DNA of 21,540 nt from Candidatus Micrarchaeota archaeon UBA95 (GCA_002499405.1 DALH01000014.1:1-21540), one strand, 5' to 3'; shown: positions 13,339 through 21,540, counted from the stretch's first letter. Program-made: numbers and translations. Notes: a model not told the origin generated them from the sequence alone.

Positions 13339-13512
13339 GTCCTCCGAAACGAAAACGCTTTGTCGCCTCCGCTTGGTGCTGCGACTCCTCCGCGTTTTCC
13401 TTTCATGGTTTTTGCTCTTCACGAGTCCGAGCTCCATTACTTCAATCATCGCCCTAGCGGGCTCTTCACATTTGCTTTTTTCAAGCCCTACCCCTTTGAC
13501 GGGGGAGGGTGT
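13339..13512 (-). other. canonical-position intron 1 of tRNA-Trp (37/38)
   Basis: A 174-nt intron, long for an archaeal tRNA. CTCC (positions 32-35) pairs with GGAG (13345-13342) next to the anticodon stem, leaving a 3-nt bulge AGA on the 5' side but a 4-nt GACA on the 3' side. The junction is therefore a relaxed bulge-helix-bulge. Internal hairpins include CCC-T-CCCC with GGGG-TA-GGG (13509-13486), GCCC/GGGC (13462-13451), and nested GAAAACGC/GCGTTTTC with GTCGC/GCGAC (13399-13351). No CTGA D box is present, so a C/D guide function is not supported. Confidence 0.8.
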
Positions 13513-13574
13513 CTGGAGCCTGTTGTTCTACCAGGTTATACCATAGCCCCACAGAAGATAATACGCGCATTCAC

Positions 13575-13583
13575 AAATTAAAA
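13575..13583 (-). promoter_or_regulatory. candidate TATA box of tRNA-Trp
   Basis: On the minus strand TTTTAATT lies about 25-33 nt upstream of G1 at 13550. It shares the 13551-13656 intergenic region with the divergent surface-protein promoter. Confidence 0.5.
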
Positions 13584-13612
13584 CGCTTTTTATTGGCTAT
13601 TTAAAACCGAAA

Positions 13613-13656
13613 ACCTTTAAATACTTGTTACCCACTAGTAGTAACAAGGTGGAATC
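13613..13656 (+). promoter_or_regulatory. promoter-operator of surface protein operon 13657
   Basis: CCTTTAAATAC carries the TATA box. It is followed by the 19-bp inverted repeat GTTAC-N9-GTAAC (13627-13645), AGGTGG (13647-13652) and the ATG at 13657. Spacing and order match the promoter at 5467-5509, and 15 of 19 operator bases are identical. Confidence 0.7.
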
Positions 13657-16600
13657 ATGCGTCATTTCAAGTTTTATTTGGGAGTGCTAGCTTTCCTGTT
13701 GCTCGTGCCCCTAACGTCGGCTGCAGGCGGCGGTTTTGCTTCGTGCACGCCCGGCCCCAGAGGCGGCGTGGGAGACCAGTATTGCGGTAGTTTCAACCAC
13801 GTTTGCACCACCCAGAGTTCCGGCGAATACGGGAGTTACGCCTGCAACGTTGACAACCCTTTCCAGTTGTGTAATACGGCTTGTTCGGCGGGCGCAAACA
13901 ATTACGGAGAATGCGTTTGCGTTCACAACGACGACGGCTCGTGCGTTTCGCCGAGCCAATGCATTTCGGGCAGCCACCAGGGGGTCGGCGGTTCGTGTAC
14001 GGTCAACGGCGAAACCGGTGAGATCTGGGCCTGCAAGTGTTCTTCGTGTAGTAACACGTTAACGTATTGCAAGGAGGTTCCCGAGCCCACCCCTACCCAA
14101 GAGCCCGAGGAAGAGCCGGAAGAGGATGAGGAAGAGGGCTCCAACTGGTATTACAATCCTTACGGTCCTTACTGCCGTTTGAGTGCCTACCCATCCTACC
14201 TGTATCCCGGCAGTTCATCCGAAATCAGCGTAATTTATTACAACTTGTTTTTCCCGCCTTGGAGCGTTTTCGTTGACTGCGGGAACGGTCATTCAACGTA
14301 TGCCTTCGGCTGTTACGGGACGACCGGCTATTGTTATGCCGAATGCAGTTACCCTTCGGCTGGAACTTATTACGTTAACGCTTATGCCGCGGGCACGTTC
14401 TGTTACCCGACCGTGGTCAACGTGGTCGGGGAAGGCGGCGGGGAAGGCGAGCCGGAACCCACGCCCACGGTTTACCCGTCTTCGTGCGAGGTGAACACGA
14501 ATCCCGACGTAATTGAAGGTTCGGGCGAGTCCACGATTACGGTTGAATACTCCAACATGTTCGAGGCGCCCGACGACGCACTTGTAATCTGCGGCAACGG
14601 CGAAACCGTTTACGCGGACTGCGAGGGCAGCGCGGTGCACGGCTCCTGCGTGGGCACTTGTGCTTACGGGGCGGCCGGCGAGTACCCCGCATATTACACG
14701 GTTGACTCAGTGGTAGATGGTTGGAGGTGTTCGCCGGACAGCGTGTTGCTCGTGGAAGAAGACGAGCCCGAGTGCGAGGACCCGGGCGACTTCATCGTGC
14801 GCGTAACCGACCGGGTCAACGACGACCCGATTGAGGACGCCAGCGTTGTTTTTGATAACCAGGAAGTTTTCTTCACGGACGAAAACGGGGAGGCATTTGT
14901 TTACGACGTTGAAGACGGGACGCATTCGTTTATTGCGTCGCGAATCGGTTACGAGTCGCGCACGGTTCAAGCCGACGCCGAGTGCGGGGAAACCACGGTA
15001 GTAGAAATCGCGTTGAACCCGTACCTGGACGAGTCGTGCCAGACCACGGTCAATCCCGCCACCGTGCGCGGGGGCGGCCGGTCTACGGTAACCGTGCTAT
15101 TCAACGGGTTTGCTGAAGAGCCCTCGCAGGCGCTGATTGATTGCGGAAACGGTCAAATCGTTTCTTCGGGCGAATGTGCTTATTCGGATGGAAGCGGGTC
15201 GTGCACCGCGCAATGCGGTTACGGTTTTGAAAGCGATTACCCGGTTTATTACGTGGTCAATTCCAACGTGGACGGCTTGCAGTGCTCGTCCGCCAACGTG
15301 AAGGTCGTCGCCCCCATTCCGGAAACCGGCAATTTGTTGGTGAAGGTCACCGAGTGTGCAACCGGCAAGGCGATTCAAAGCGCGCTCTTGGAGGTTTATC
15401 CGCGCCTTGCAACCCAGCCAATTGAACCGCGTTATTACACTGACCAGTACGGCCAGGCAACCGCGGTGCTTGGTGCGGGCGTTTACGACGTTGAGGCGTC
15501 AAAAACCGGTTACCTGGCAGAGCGCGCTTCGGCAACGGTGATCGCGGGCAGGACTACTTCGCTCGCGATTTGCCTGGATTACGGCGAGGAGGGCTGTTCT
15601 TATTCTGTTGAATTGCTTGGCGGTTCGGCCGAGGACGGCTACCAGTTGAAGGTGTCCAGCTTGGTGAACCAGTCGCAAACCATTTACGTTACTTATTCAA
15701 ATGACTACGTTTCGGGTCCCGCGCTCGTGCAGTTGCTTGCCTACCAGGAAACGGTCATGGACGTTGAAGCAATTCCCCAGGGCGGCGCGGGCGGGGTATT
15801 TGCAATCCTGACCTTCCGCGACGAATTCGGTTCGTGCACGAAGAACGTCCAGCTCCCATTCAATTTGAACGAGGGGCTGACAATTGACGCGATTGAAACC
15901 GAGAAAACGGCTTTCGGCGGGCAGGAAACGTGTTTTGCGTTGTTGGTGCGCAACCACGGCCTTGACCGCGGCCAGGTAGTGCTTTCGGCGACCCCCTTCG
16001 GCTCCACGCAGGATTACGACTGGAATTTTGAGCCCGAAGCATTCATGATTGCCTCGCAGGAAACGCGTTACGTTGAATTCTGCGTAGACGTTCCGGGCGG
16101 CGCCAACGAGGACGCCTCCTATTTCATTAACGCATCCAGCCCGCTGGGCGACGACTCCACTAGCGTTCACTTGAACGTTCCAGGTGCCGCGTTTTCCACG
16201 AGCCTTGAAGGCGGATGTAAATCAGTGGATTCCACGACCACGGTCACCCTCGTGGAACTCAACGTTTACAACTCGGCGTTCAGCGGCGACTACAAGATTG
16301 AACTCGGGGAAAACGAGTTGGGAGCCGTTACGCAGGAAAACCTTTACGCTTTTGGCAAGGGCGAGACGCGCACGATTTTCATGCGCCTGAACGCCTTCGG
16401 AAAGGAGGCAGGCAGTTACTACGTGGAGTTCCGGCTCGTTCACGAGGGCGCAGTTGTTTACCAGGACGACTTGTGCTTCAAGGTGGCGGGCGACAACGAG
16501 GTTTACGCGCAACTCGTGCCCAACGTGTTGAGCGTGCCCAAGGGTTCGGGTGCGAGCACGTTCCTCAAACTCAAGAACCTCGGCACCGTGCGCTCAATCT

Positions 16601-18270
16601 ATGATGTGAAGACCACGGGCAACCTCAACGTTTTGGTTACGCCGGACACGGTCGCACTCAACCCGGACGAGGAAGCCAGCGTGGAAATACACGTTTCCGC
16701 GGGTTCAACTGCGAAGGGTTCTTACACGGTTCCCGTCCAGGTTTGGGGCCGCGAAGGCGGGGCCACGAAGCATTATTATGATGACTATCTTGACGTTGAC
16801 TTTTACTGCGGCGACGGCGAATCCGAGAGCAAGACGTGTTACGGCGAGTCCGGCTCCTGCTCGGCTTATTGTTCTTACGCGGACAGCGGGTATTACTACG
16901 AGCCCGAGGCAGAAGCGGACGGCACTGACTGCGACGATTACGCGGGTTACGTGCGCGTGTTCGACGAGTTTGACGACGATTCGTGCACCGTGAACGTTGA
17001 CGGCAACGCCTTGACCGAAGGCGAGTCAACGCAGGTGAAAGTGAGTTACTTTGACCTGCATTCCTCGTCCATCATAAGCGTTGAAGTGAATTGCGGGAAC
17101 GGGGAAACGCACGCCTGCACCGGCGACTCGGGCGACGACGACTGCACGGTGACCTGCGATTACGATGACGAGGGGCACTACGTTGTCTCGGCAAAAGCAG
17201 GCGGCGTCACATGTTATGATGCGCGCGTGAGCGTGTGGGATGAGGAAGACGGAGAGTGCATCCTCGGCACGAACAAGCAGAACGCGTTGGAAGACGAGTC
17301 GGTGCGCTTGACCGCGCGGTATTACGGTTTTGAGGACGGTGGATACTACGAAACCGTGAAGGGCAGCGAATTGCTGGAAACAGAGAACCTGCTCGTGAAC
17401 ATCGTGAGCGCGTCCGGCCACGGTTCGTTCAACGTGGAGGAGTCCGACTCCCTCCAAATAGTTGCTTCCAACCAGATTGAACTGCCGGTTTCGGGCGCCA
17501 CGAGTTACCCTGTGGTGTTGAAGAACAACAATTATTACACGTTGAGTTCCGTGCTCCTGTCAGTGGAGGGATTGCCCATAGGCGTTACAGCAACCCCAAT
17601 CTCCCCGCTGGAGTTGGAGCCGGGCGAGGAGCGCACGGTTTATTTGTACCTACGCTCGGATGAAGCCCTTGAAGGCACTTATCAGTTGACGTTGCAGGCG
17701 CACTCGGCCATACTGAGTTCGCGCAAGAAAACCGTTCCGCTGGTGGTCAAGTCGCCCACGGCGGAGGAGTTGAACGTAGCCGTGCAGCAGGGCGCCGTGG
17801 TTTCCACCACGCTGGACGGCTTGCCGGCGTTGAAGACCGCGTTCACGGTCACCAACAACGAGGAGGTTGCGGTTGGAATCACGCCTTCCCTTGCATTGCC
17901 GGAAGGATGGAATTACGCGTTGTCGCCCAACTCGTTGTCCTTGCAACCCGGGGAAACCCAGCAGTTGCAGGCCACCTTGATCCCGCCCCAAGACGGAGGG
18001 GAGGGAGAAATAGAGTTGTTGTTGCGTGCGAATAACAAGGTAAAGCGCGTCGCCGTGAACGTTGAGCCCGACCAGGGACTGTTGTCGCTCGGCTTCTTTA
18101 CCGCGGCACTCGGCTCCAATTTCGCGTTGCTCGTCCTCGTCGTCCTCTTACTGGCGGGCGGATACCTGCTTTACTCGGCGGACCGCAGGATGCAGGAAGC
18201 GGAAGAGCCGACCGAGGTTTCAATCAGTGAAAGCAAAAAGAAGAAGCGCGGCAAGGGTGTTTCAAAGTGA
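13657..18270 (+). CDS. giant Cys-rich multidomain surface protein
   Basis: A 1537-residue predicted surface protein. Its signal peptide (about 1-22) precedes a cysteine-dense region (30-138, about 15 Cys). An acidic Pro/Glu linker follows (142-161). Next come PKD-like repeats with a DCGNG or ICGNG core and about six cysteines each, at about 172-256, 276-366 and 461-551. They alternate with two carboxypeptidase-regulatory/PEGA-like domains (about 377-455 and 558-642). Long NEW3/COG1470-type Ig-like segments follow, then a second block of PKD-like units (about 1049-1235), more Ig-like domains, a transmembrane helix (about 1475-1505) and a basic cytoplasmic tail. The ATG follows AGGTGG by 4 nt. 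It is probably an S-layer-like, adhesin or stalk protein; the exact role is unknown. The stop overlaps the next gene's start (GTGA). Confidence 0.85.
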   Translation: MRHFKFYLGVLAFLLLVPLTSAAGGGFASCTPGPRGGVGDQYCGSFNHVCTTQSSGEYGSYACNVDNPFQLCNTACSAGANNYGECVCVHNDDGSCVSPSQCISGSHQGVGGSCTVNGETGEIWACKCSSCSNTLTYCKEVPEPTPTQEPEEEPEEDEEEGSNWYYNPYGPYCRLSAYPSYLYPGSSSEISVIYYNLFFPPWSVFVDCGNGHSTYAFGCYGTTGYCYAECSYPSAGTYYVNAYAAGTFCYPTVVNVVGEGGGEGEPEPTPTVYPSSCEVNTNPDVIEGSGESTITVEYSNMFEAPDDALVICGNGETVYADCEGSAVHGSCVGTCAYGAAGEYPAYYTVDSVVDGWRCSPDSVLLVEEDEPECEDPGDFIVRVTDRVNDDPIEDASVVFDNQEVFFTDENGEAFVYDVEDGTHSFIASRIGYESRTVQADAECGETTVVEIALNPYLDESCQTTVNPATVRGGGRSTVTVLFNGFAEEPSQALIDCGNGQIVSSGECAYSDGSGSCTAQCGYGFESDYPVYYVVNSNVDGLQCSSANVKVVAPIPETGNLLVKVTECATGKAIQSALLEVYPRLATQPIEPRYYTDQYGQATAVLGAGVYDVEASKTGYLAERASATVIAGRTTSLAICLDYGEEGCSYSVELLGGSAEDGYQLKVSSLVNQSQTIYVTYSNDYVSGPALVQLLAYQETVMDVEAIPQGGAGGVFAILTFRDEFGSCTKNVQLPFNLNEGLTIDAIETEKTAFGGQETCFALLVRNHGLDRGQVVLSATPFGSTQDYDWNFEPEAFMIASQETRYVEFCVDVPGGANEDASYFINASSPLGDDSTSVHLNVPGAAFSTSLEGGCKSVDSTTTVTLVELNVYNSAFSGDYKIELGENELGAVTQENLYAFGKGETRTIFMRLNAFGKEAGSYYVEFRLVHEGAVVYQDDLCFKVAGDNEVYAQLVPNVLSVPKGSGASTFLKLKNLGTVRSIYDVKTTGNLNVLVTPDTVALNPDEEASVEIHVSAGSTAKGSYTVPVQVWGREGGATKHYYDDYLDVDFYCGDGESESKTCYGESGSCSAYCSYADSGYYYEPEAEADGTDCDDYAGYVRVFDEFDDDSCTVNVDGNALTEGESTQVKVSYFDLHSSSIISVEVNCGNGETHACTGDSGDDDCTVTCDYDDEGHYVVSAKAGGVTCYDARVSVWDEEDGECILGTNKQNALEDESVRLTARYYGFEDGGYYETVKGSELLETENLLVNIVSASGHGSFNVEESDSLQIVASNQIELPVSGATSYPVVLKNNNYYTLSSVLLSVEGLPIGVTATPISPLELEPGEERTVYLYLRSDEALEGTYQLTLQAHSAILSSRKKTVPLVVKSPTAEELNVAVQQGAVVSTTLDGLPALKTAFTVTNNEEVAVGITPSLALPEGWNYALSPNSLSLQPGETQQLQATLIPPQDGGEGEIELLLRANNKVKRVAVNVEPDQGLLSLGFFTAALGSNFALLVLVVLLLAGGYLLYSADRRMQEAEEPTEVSISESKKKKRGKGVSK

Positions 18271-20924
18271 ATAAATCGTTTTCGTTTTTGATGCTTTTTT
18301 CGGCCCTGGCGTTTGCCTCGGCCCTTGACTTTACTGGCCCGTCCTACAAAGAGGGCTGCCAGTGCGACCCGCTGGAGTTCAACCTGTTGTTGGAACACAC
18401 GGCAGGCGAAGGCGAGGTGTACGCGTTGACCATTCGCGCCGGAGAAGACGAAACATTCACGACCTTCGTTACCCCGCGCCTGGAAATGTCTCCGCATTCC
18501 TCGCTACCCGTGGTCGCGTTCATGACGCCTCACTGCGACGCGCTGCCCGGAGAATACGATTTCACGATTACGGCGGTGGGCTCCCGCGGCACGGTTTTGA
18601 CCGCGACGGGAACCGCGAACATAGAGCAGTGCCACTACCTCCAGATTGAGAACACCGCCGAGCAAGCCGTATGTCAGGGCGACGAGGCGCGCTACGTAAT
18701 CCGCTTGAAGAATTCTGGCATGTTCGCCGAAGCGGGTCACGTGTTCACGGACCTGCCTTACGGCTTGTATGAATTGAATGATTACGCGTTTGACTTGTCT
18801 CCCGGCGAGGAAAAGGAATTCAACTTGTATGTTACGTCGCCCATTGACTTTCCGCCCCAAAAACTTCCGTTCAAAATCAGTGCGACGAGCGCCTACACGT
18901 ACCGCGACTCTTACGCCACTTTCGAGGCTGTGGACTGCACGGGCATGGAAATAGAGGTGCCGGACTACTGCATCCCGGTGAACCCTGGCGAGACGGTTAA
19001 GGACTACGTTCGCCTCACCAACACGGGCGTGGACGACTCGTTTGACATAACTGCTTATTGCCCGCCCTTCGTCTCGGTTTCACCGTTGAGCGTGGACTTG
19101 GATAACGGCGAATCCGCGCAACTCACGCTGGAAATATCTCCCGAACAACAGCACTTGGACCAGGAATTCTCGTGCCGCATCTCAGTTGAATCCCGGAAAT
19201 ACGGTCGCGTGTTCGAGGACGAGGCGCGCATCTGCGTGCAAAAACTATACGACTTGGACTTGGCTTCATTGTCGGGTTCCTCGGTAACCGTGTGCAAGGG
19301 CGACGCAGCCAACCTCGGCTTCACGATAACGAACAAGGGCAAGCCTGCGGTTTACTCGCTGTCAACTACGCGCGGAACGATTTCCAAGGCCTCAACGTCG
19401 CTGGTCCAAACGGGAACTGACTCGTTTTCGGTGAGCGTTGAAACCTCGGCCTTGGCCCCCTCAACTTATCCCGTCACCGTGAAAGCCGAAGGCCAGTTTC
19501 ACACCGAAACCGAGACCGTTCAGTTGATTGTTGAAAACTGTTTTGAGTCCGATTTGACTGTTTCACCGAACCGCTTGGACATCTGCGCGGGCGAAACCCT
19601 TGACGCGCGGCTCACGCTGCGCAACCAAGGCACGCGCCAGTTGTCCTTTGACGTGGTTGCCTTGTCGCACCAGTCCTATTTGAATGCGGTGCCGCAGCCC
19701 TCTTCGCTCACCCTCAACGGCGGGCAGTTGTCCGACGTGAACGTGCGCGTTTCGGCTTTGCATGACGCGCCCGACAACGCCGACTCAGTGATTTCGTTGA
19801 CCGCTTCTTCGGCCAGGACCGTTTCCTCGGCCGACCTATCGGTTCACGTGCTTCCCTCCAACGTCTGCCACGCCATCGCGTTGAACGCGGGACCGAGGAA
19901 GGACGTTGAAGTGTGCAAGGGCGACACGTTTGAAATAACGATTACCAACAACGGTCGTTTTGCTGAAACCCTTTCATTGAACTTGACGGGCCCGAACTGG
20001 GCGTTCATCACCCCCCCGACCCTGACGGTCGGGGCCGGCGAGTCCAAGACGGCTTACGTGTTTTACGCGCCGCCCTACAACACGCCGAAAGGCGAGTATG
20101 AAATCGTTTTCACGGCGTCCAACAACCGCGTAAGCAACAGCGTGCGCTTGTTCGTTGGCGTTTACCCGGTCGGCGGACTCGGCCAGCAGGTGCCGGATTA
20201 CGAGGCGCCCGACTACAAGCTCGGCTTTGAAGCGCCGTTGGACTGGTCGTTCGAGGAAGGCGCTTCGCGCCCGGTCACCTTCACGTTGAGCAACGATGGA
20301 ATCGCACCCCTCACGAACCTTCTGGTTTACCTGGAGAGCGACGACTTGCAGGTGCTCAACGAGTCAGTCGCGCCCATAACCCTGTTGCCCGGCGAGTCGC
20401 GCCAGCTAACCCTTCAACTCGCCCCAATGCGTTTTGAAGGCGGGTTCGCAACCATGGTTCGCGCAGTTGCAAACGAACGCTTCATTGAGAAGTCGGTCAC
20501 CGTGGAAGTCAGGAAGCCCACGCTCCTCACCGGGTTCGAGGGATTCTATTACTACCGCGTCGGCAACGAGTCATTCGTCAACGCTTCAATCAACGTGTCC
20601 AACTACGGCGACCCCGTCACGGTGCGCCCCAGCGTTTACGGCTTGGACGAGGCGTCATTCAACGTGAACGAGTTCTCGTTGGGAAGCGGGGAACAATTCA
20701 ACCTCGTTGTCTCCAGCAGGACAATCACGGAAGCAAACCGCACCGCGTACCTCTACTTTGAAACCGGCCGCGGCACGTATTACGACGAATTCCTTGCCTT
20801 ACCCGAGCCCTCGGCCGCAACCGGCTTCTTCGTTGCCGCCGCGACCCTCACCGGAATAATCCTGGCATTGCTCGCCGCGCTGTTCCTGTATTACCTGGCC
20901 GTCGTTCACGGCAAGAATAAATAA
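18267..20924 (+). CDS. large membrane-anchored Ig-like surface protein
   Basis: An 885-residue predicted surface protein. A signal peptide (residues 1-20, ending ASAL) is followed by about six successive beta-rich domains. Most begin with a cysteine-containing phrase such as VCQGDEA, VCKGDAA, ICAGETL or VCKGDTF and end about 95 residues later with another cysteine (EQC, VDC, ENC), suggesting one disulfide per domain. NxG turns (KNSG, TNTG, TNKG, RNQG, TNNG) fit NEW3/CARDB-type folds. A transmembrane helix (about 852-876) and a short basic tail (HGKNK) end the protein. The GTG start overlaps the stop of the giant gene, so it is translationally coupled and in the same operon. It is likely a partner in the same envelope structure. 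Confidence 0.85.
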   Translation: MNKSFSFLMLFSALAFASALDFTGPSYKEGCQCDPLEFNLLLEHTAGEGEVYALTIRAGEDETFTTFVTPRLEMSPHSSLPVVAFMTPHCDALPGEYDFTITAVGSRGTVLTATGTANIEQCHYLQIENTAEQAVCQGDEARYVIRLKNSGMFAEAGHVFTDLPYGLYELNDYAFDLSPGEEKEFNLYVTSPIDFPPQKLPFKISATSAYTYRDSYATFEAVDCTGMEIEVPDYCIPVNPGETVKDYVRLTNTGVDDSFDITAYCPPFVSVSPLSVDLDNGESAQLTLEISPEQQHLDQEFSCRISVESRKYGRVFEDEARICVQKLYDLDLASLSGSSVTVCKGDAANLGFTITNKGKPAVYSLSTTRGTISKASTSLVQTGTDSFSVSVETSALAPSTYPVTVKAEGQFHTETETVQLIVENCFESDLTVSPNRLDICAGETLDARLTLRNQGTRQLSFDVVALSHQSYLNAVPQPSSLTLNGGQLSDVNVRVSALHDAPDNADSVISLTASSARTVSSADLSVHVLPSNVCHAIALNAGPRKDVEVCKGDTFEITITNNGRFAETLSLNLTGPNWAFITPPTLTVGAGESKTAYVFYAPPYNTPKGEYEIVFTASNNRVSNSVRLFVGVYPVGGLGQQVPDYEAPDYKLGFEAPLDWSFEEGASRPVTFTLSNDGIAPLTNLLVYLESDDLQVLNESVAPITLLPGESRQLTLQLAPMRFEGGFATMVRAVANERFIEKSVTVEVRKPTLLTGFEGFYYYRVGNESFVNASINVSNYGDPVTVRPSVYGLDEASFNVNEFSLGSGEQFNLVVSSRTITEANRTAYLYFETGRGTYYDEFLALPEPSAATGFFVAAATLTGIILALLAALFLYYLAVVHGKNK

Positions 20925-20947
20925 CCCCCTCTTCTTTTTTCATTTGT
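20925..20947 (+). terminator. oligo-T tract after the surface-protein operon
   Basis: CCCCCTCTTCTTTTTTC follows the stop codon and fits archaeal termination. AATAAATAA over the stop codon is about 25-30 nt before the ATG at 20948, so it may be the TATA box of the next, probably leaderless, gene. Confidence 0.5.
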
Positions 20948-21540
20948 ATGAACCGCGTCTCAACAGGAATCCCGGGATTGGATGAAATAATCGAGGGCGG
21001 CTTCCCGGAGTCCTCCAGCATTCTCTTGAGCGGAGGTTCGGGCACGGGGAAAAGCATTTTCGGCATGCAATACCTTTATCACGGTGCGAAACAAAAAGGC
21101 GAGCCCGGCGTTTACATAACGATGGAGGAGGGCCCCCACAACCTGTGGTGGAACACGCAACGCTTTCGCTGGGACCTGTTGCCGCTGGAACAAAAAAACT
21201 TGTTGAGGATTTACAAGTTCGAGCCCAGCAAGGAAAACAAGGACGACCTGGCAGACCAGACCAGCAAGATAATCGAGAAGGCGCAGTCCTTGAACGCAAA
21301 ACGCCTCGTGATTGACTCCATCACCGCTTTCTCGTTCTGGACCGAGAAGAGCTCGGACATCCGTTACGCCGTATACAATTTAATAAACGAGTTGCGCAAA
21401 CTCAAGTGCACCACGCTCCTCACGTGCGAAACAATTGGCGGAAAAAACGAGATTAGCAGGTTCGGCGTAGAGGAATTCCTGGCTGACGGAGTGCTCCAAC
21501 TCCACTTCTCGCCGCCGCACCGCTACGCGGTCGTGAGAAA
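20948..21540 (+). CDS. KaiC/RadA-like RecA-superfamily ATPase (partial)
   Basis: The first 197 codons of a gene that runs off the window. The product starts MNRVSTGIPGLDEIIEGGFPESS, the standard opening of archaeal KaiC-like proteins. Walker A is GGSGTGKS (about 29-36), and ITMEEGP follows (about 58-64). Walker B is RLVIDS (about 119-124), and an LTCET stretch comes later. Such single-domain RecA-like ATPases are common in archaea, often in signalling or motility contexts, and their partners vary. No ribosome binding site is visible, so it is probably leaderless. It has its own promoter signal, so membership in the surface-protein operon is not implied. Later domains cannot be seen. Confidence 0.9.
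   Translation, partial: MNRVSTGIPGLDEIIEGGFPESSSILLSGGSGTGKSIFGMQYLYHGAKQKGEPGVYITMEEGPHNLWWNTQRFRWDLLPLEQKNLLRIYKFEPSKENKDDLADQTSKIIEKAQSLNAKRLVIDSITAFSFWTEKSSDIRYAVYNLINELRKLKCTTLLTCETIGGKNEISRFGVEEFLADGVLQLHFSPPHRYAVVR

Larger units (their letters stand above)
13206..13550 (-). tRNA. trnW: tRNA-Trp(CCA) with two introns
   Basis: Mature tRNA-Trp of 73 nt made from three exons: 13550-13513, 13338-13318 and 13219-13206. The acceptor stem GGGGCTA pairs with TGGCCCC (one G-T pair), with A73 as discriminator; no CCA is encoded. The anticodon stem ACAGG pairs perfectly with CCTGT, and the loop CTCCAGA carries anticodon CCA (13516-13514). The T stem CGGGG pairs perfectly with CCCCG around TTCGAAT. 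The D arm is weak (GTAT against GAAC, with an A12-A23 mismatch), but A14, G18G19 and A21 are in place, and A15 can make the Levitt pair with T48. The variable loop has 4 nt. The first intron sits at 37/38, as in euryarchaeal tRNA-Trp, and the second in the T loop at 59/60. The 5' exon resembles known archaeal tRNA-Trp (GGGGCT, CTCCAG). Confidence 0.9.

Noticed and set aside
13180..13449. Open frame of 89 codons on the minus strand with repeated FLYKEK/FLWERK-like words
   Set aside because: It lies inside the two tRNA introns and the middle exon. The repeated words are the AAAGAAA hairpin sequence read as codons, not a protein repeat.
13446..13452. C-box-like GCGATGA in intron 1, considered as a box C/D guide RNA
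   Set aside because: No CTGA D box occurs anywhere in either intron, so the guide model lacks half of its signature.
13132..13581. Open frame of 149 codons on the plus strand across the intergenic region
   Set aside because: It overlaps the start of rnhB and the whole intron-containing tRNA on the other strand. Its sequence is produced by the hairpin arms (repeated F/K-rich words), and it has no ribosome binding site or recognisable domain.

Overview
The window is archaeal chromosome. The evidence is archaeal/eukaryotic-type ribosomal proteins (L7Ae, S28e, L24e, S15, S3Ae, L35Ae), a transcription factor B gene next to a Gar1 gene, an archaeal Trm1, TATA-box promoters with short or absent leaders, GAGGTGA-type ribosome binding sites and an intron-containing tRNA. 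The mix of compact information-processing genes with a large set of Cys-rich membrane-anchored Ig-like surface proteins suggests a DPANN-type archaeon (for example Diapherotrites/Iainarchaeia-like). That placement is inference and is not proved here.

Layout. 1-4628 (+) is a tightly packed translation operon: L7Ae, S28e, L24e, valyl-tRNA synthetase, S15, S3Ae. It ends tail-to-tail against a TrmB-type regulator (4631-5374, -). Divergent from the regulator is a membrane-anchored surface protein (5510-7066, +), coupled to a 47-residue two-helix membrane microprotein (7063-7206), then a small secreted/anchored protein (7256-7861, +). A minus-strand gene at 7849-8289 encodes a Whirly-like predicted ssDNA-binding protein. 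L35Ae and Trm1 follow as an overlapping pair (8346-9640, +), converging on the gar1-tfb operon (9606-10800, -). Next come an MscS/CmpX-like membrane protein (10928-11608, +), a PhnP-like metallo-beta-lactamase-fold hydrolase and RNase HII (both -). A two-gene operon of giant surface proteins (13657-20924, +) and the start of a KaiC-like ATPase (20948 to the window end) complete the window.

The most interesting element is in the apparently gene-free stretch 13184-13656. On the minus strand it holds a tRNA-Trp(CCA) gene (13550-13206) interrupted twice. A 174-nt intron lies at the canonical 37/38 site. A second, 98-nt intron lies in the T-loop at 59/60. The second intron has a textbook bulge-helix-bulge junction with two identical AAT bulges, and its body is an imperfect palindrome that appears on the DNA as a cluster of hairpins. 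Removing both introns leaves a 73-nt cloverleaf.

A second system-level observation is that the two surface-protein transcription units (5510 and 13657) share nearly the same promoter: a TATA box, then a 19-bp inverted repeat GTTAC-N9-GTAAC at the expected transcription start, then AGGTGG and the start codon. One copy sits directly beside the divergent TrmB-family gene, so a small regulon controlling the cell envelope is a reasonable hypothesis.
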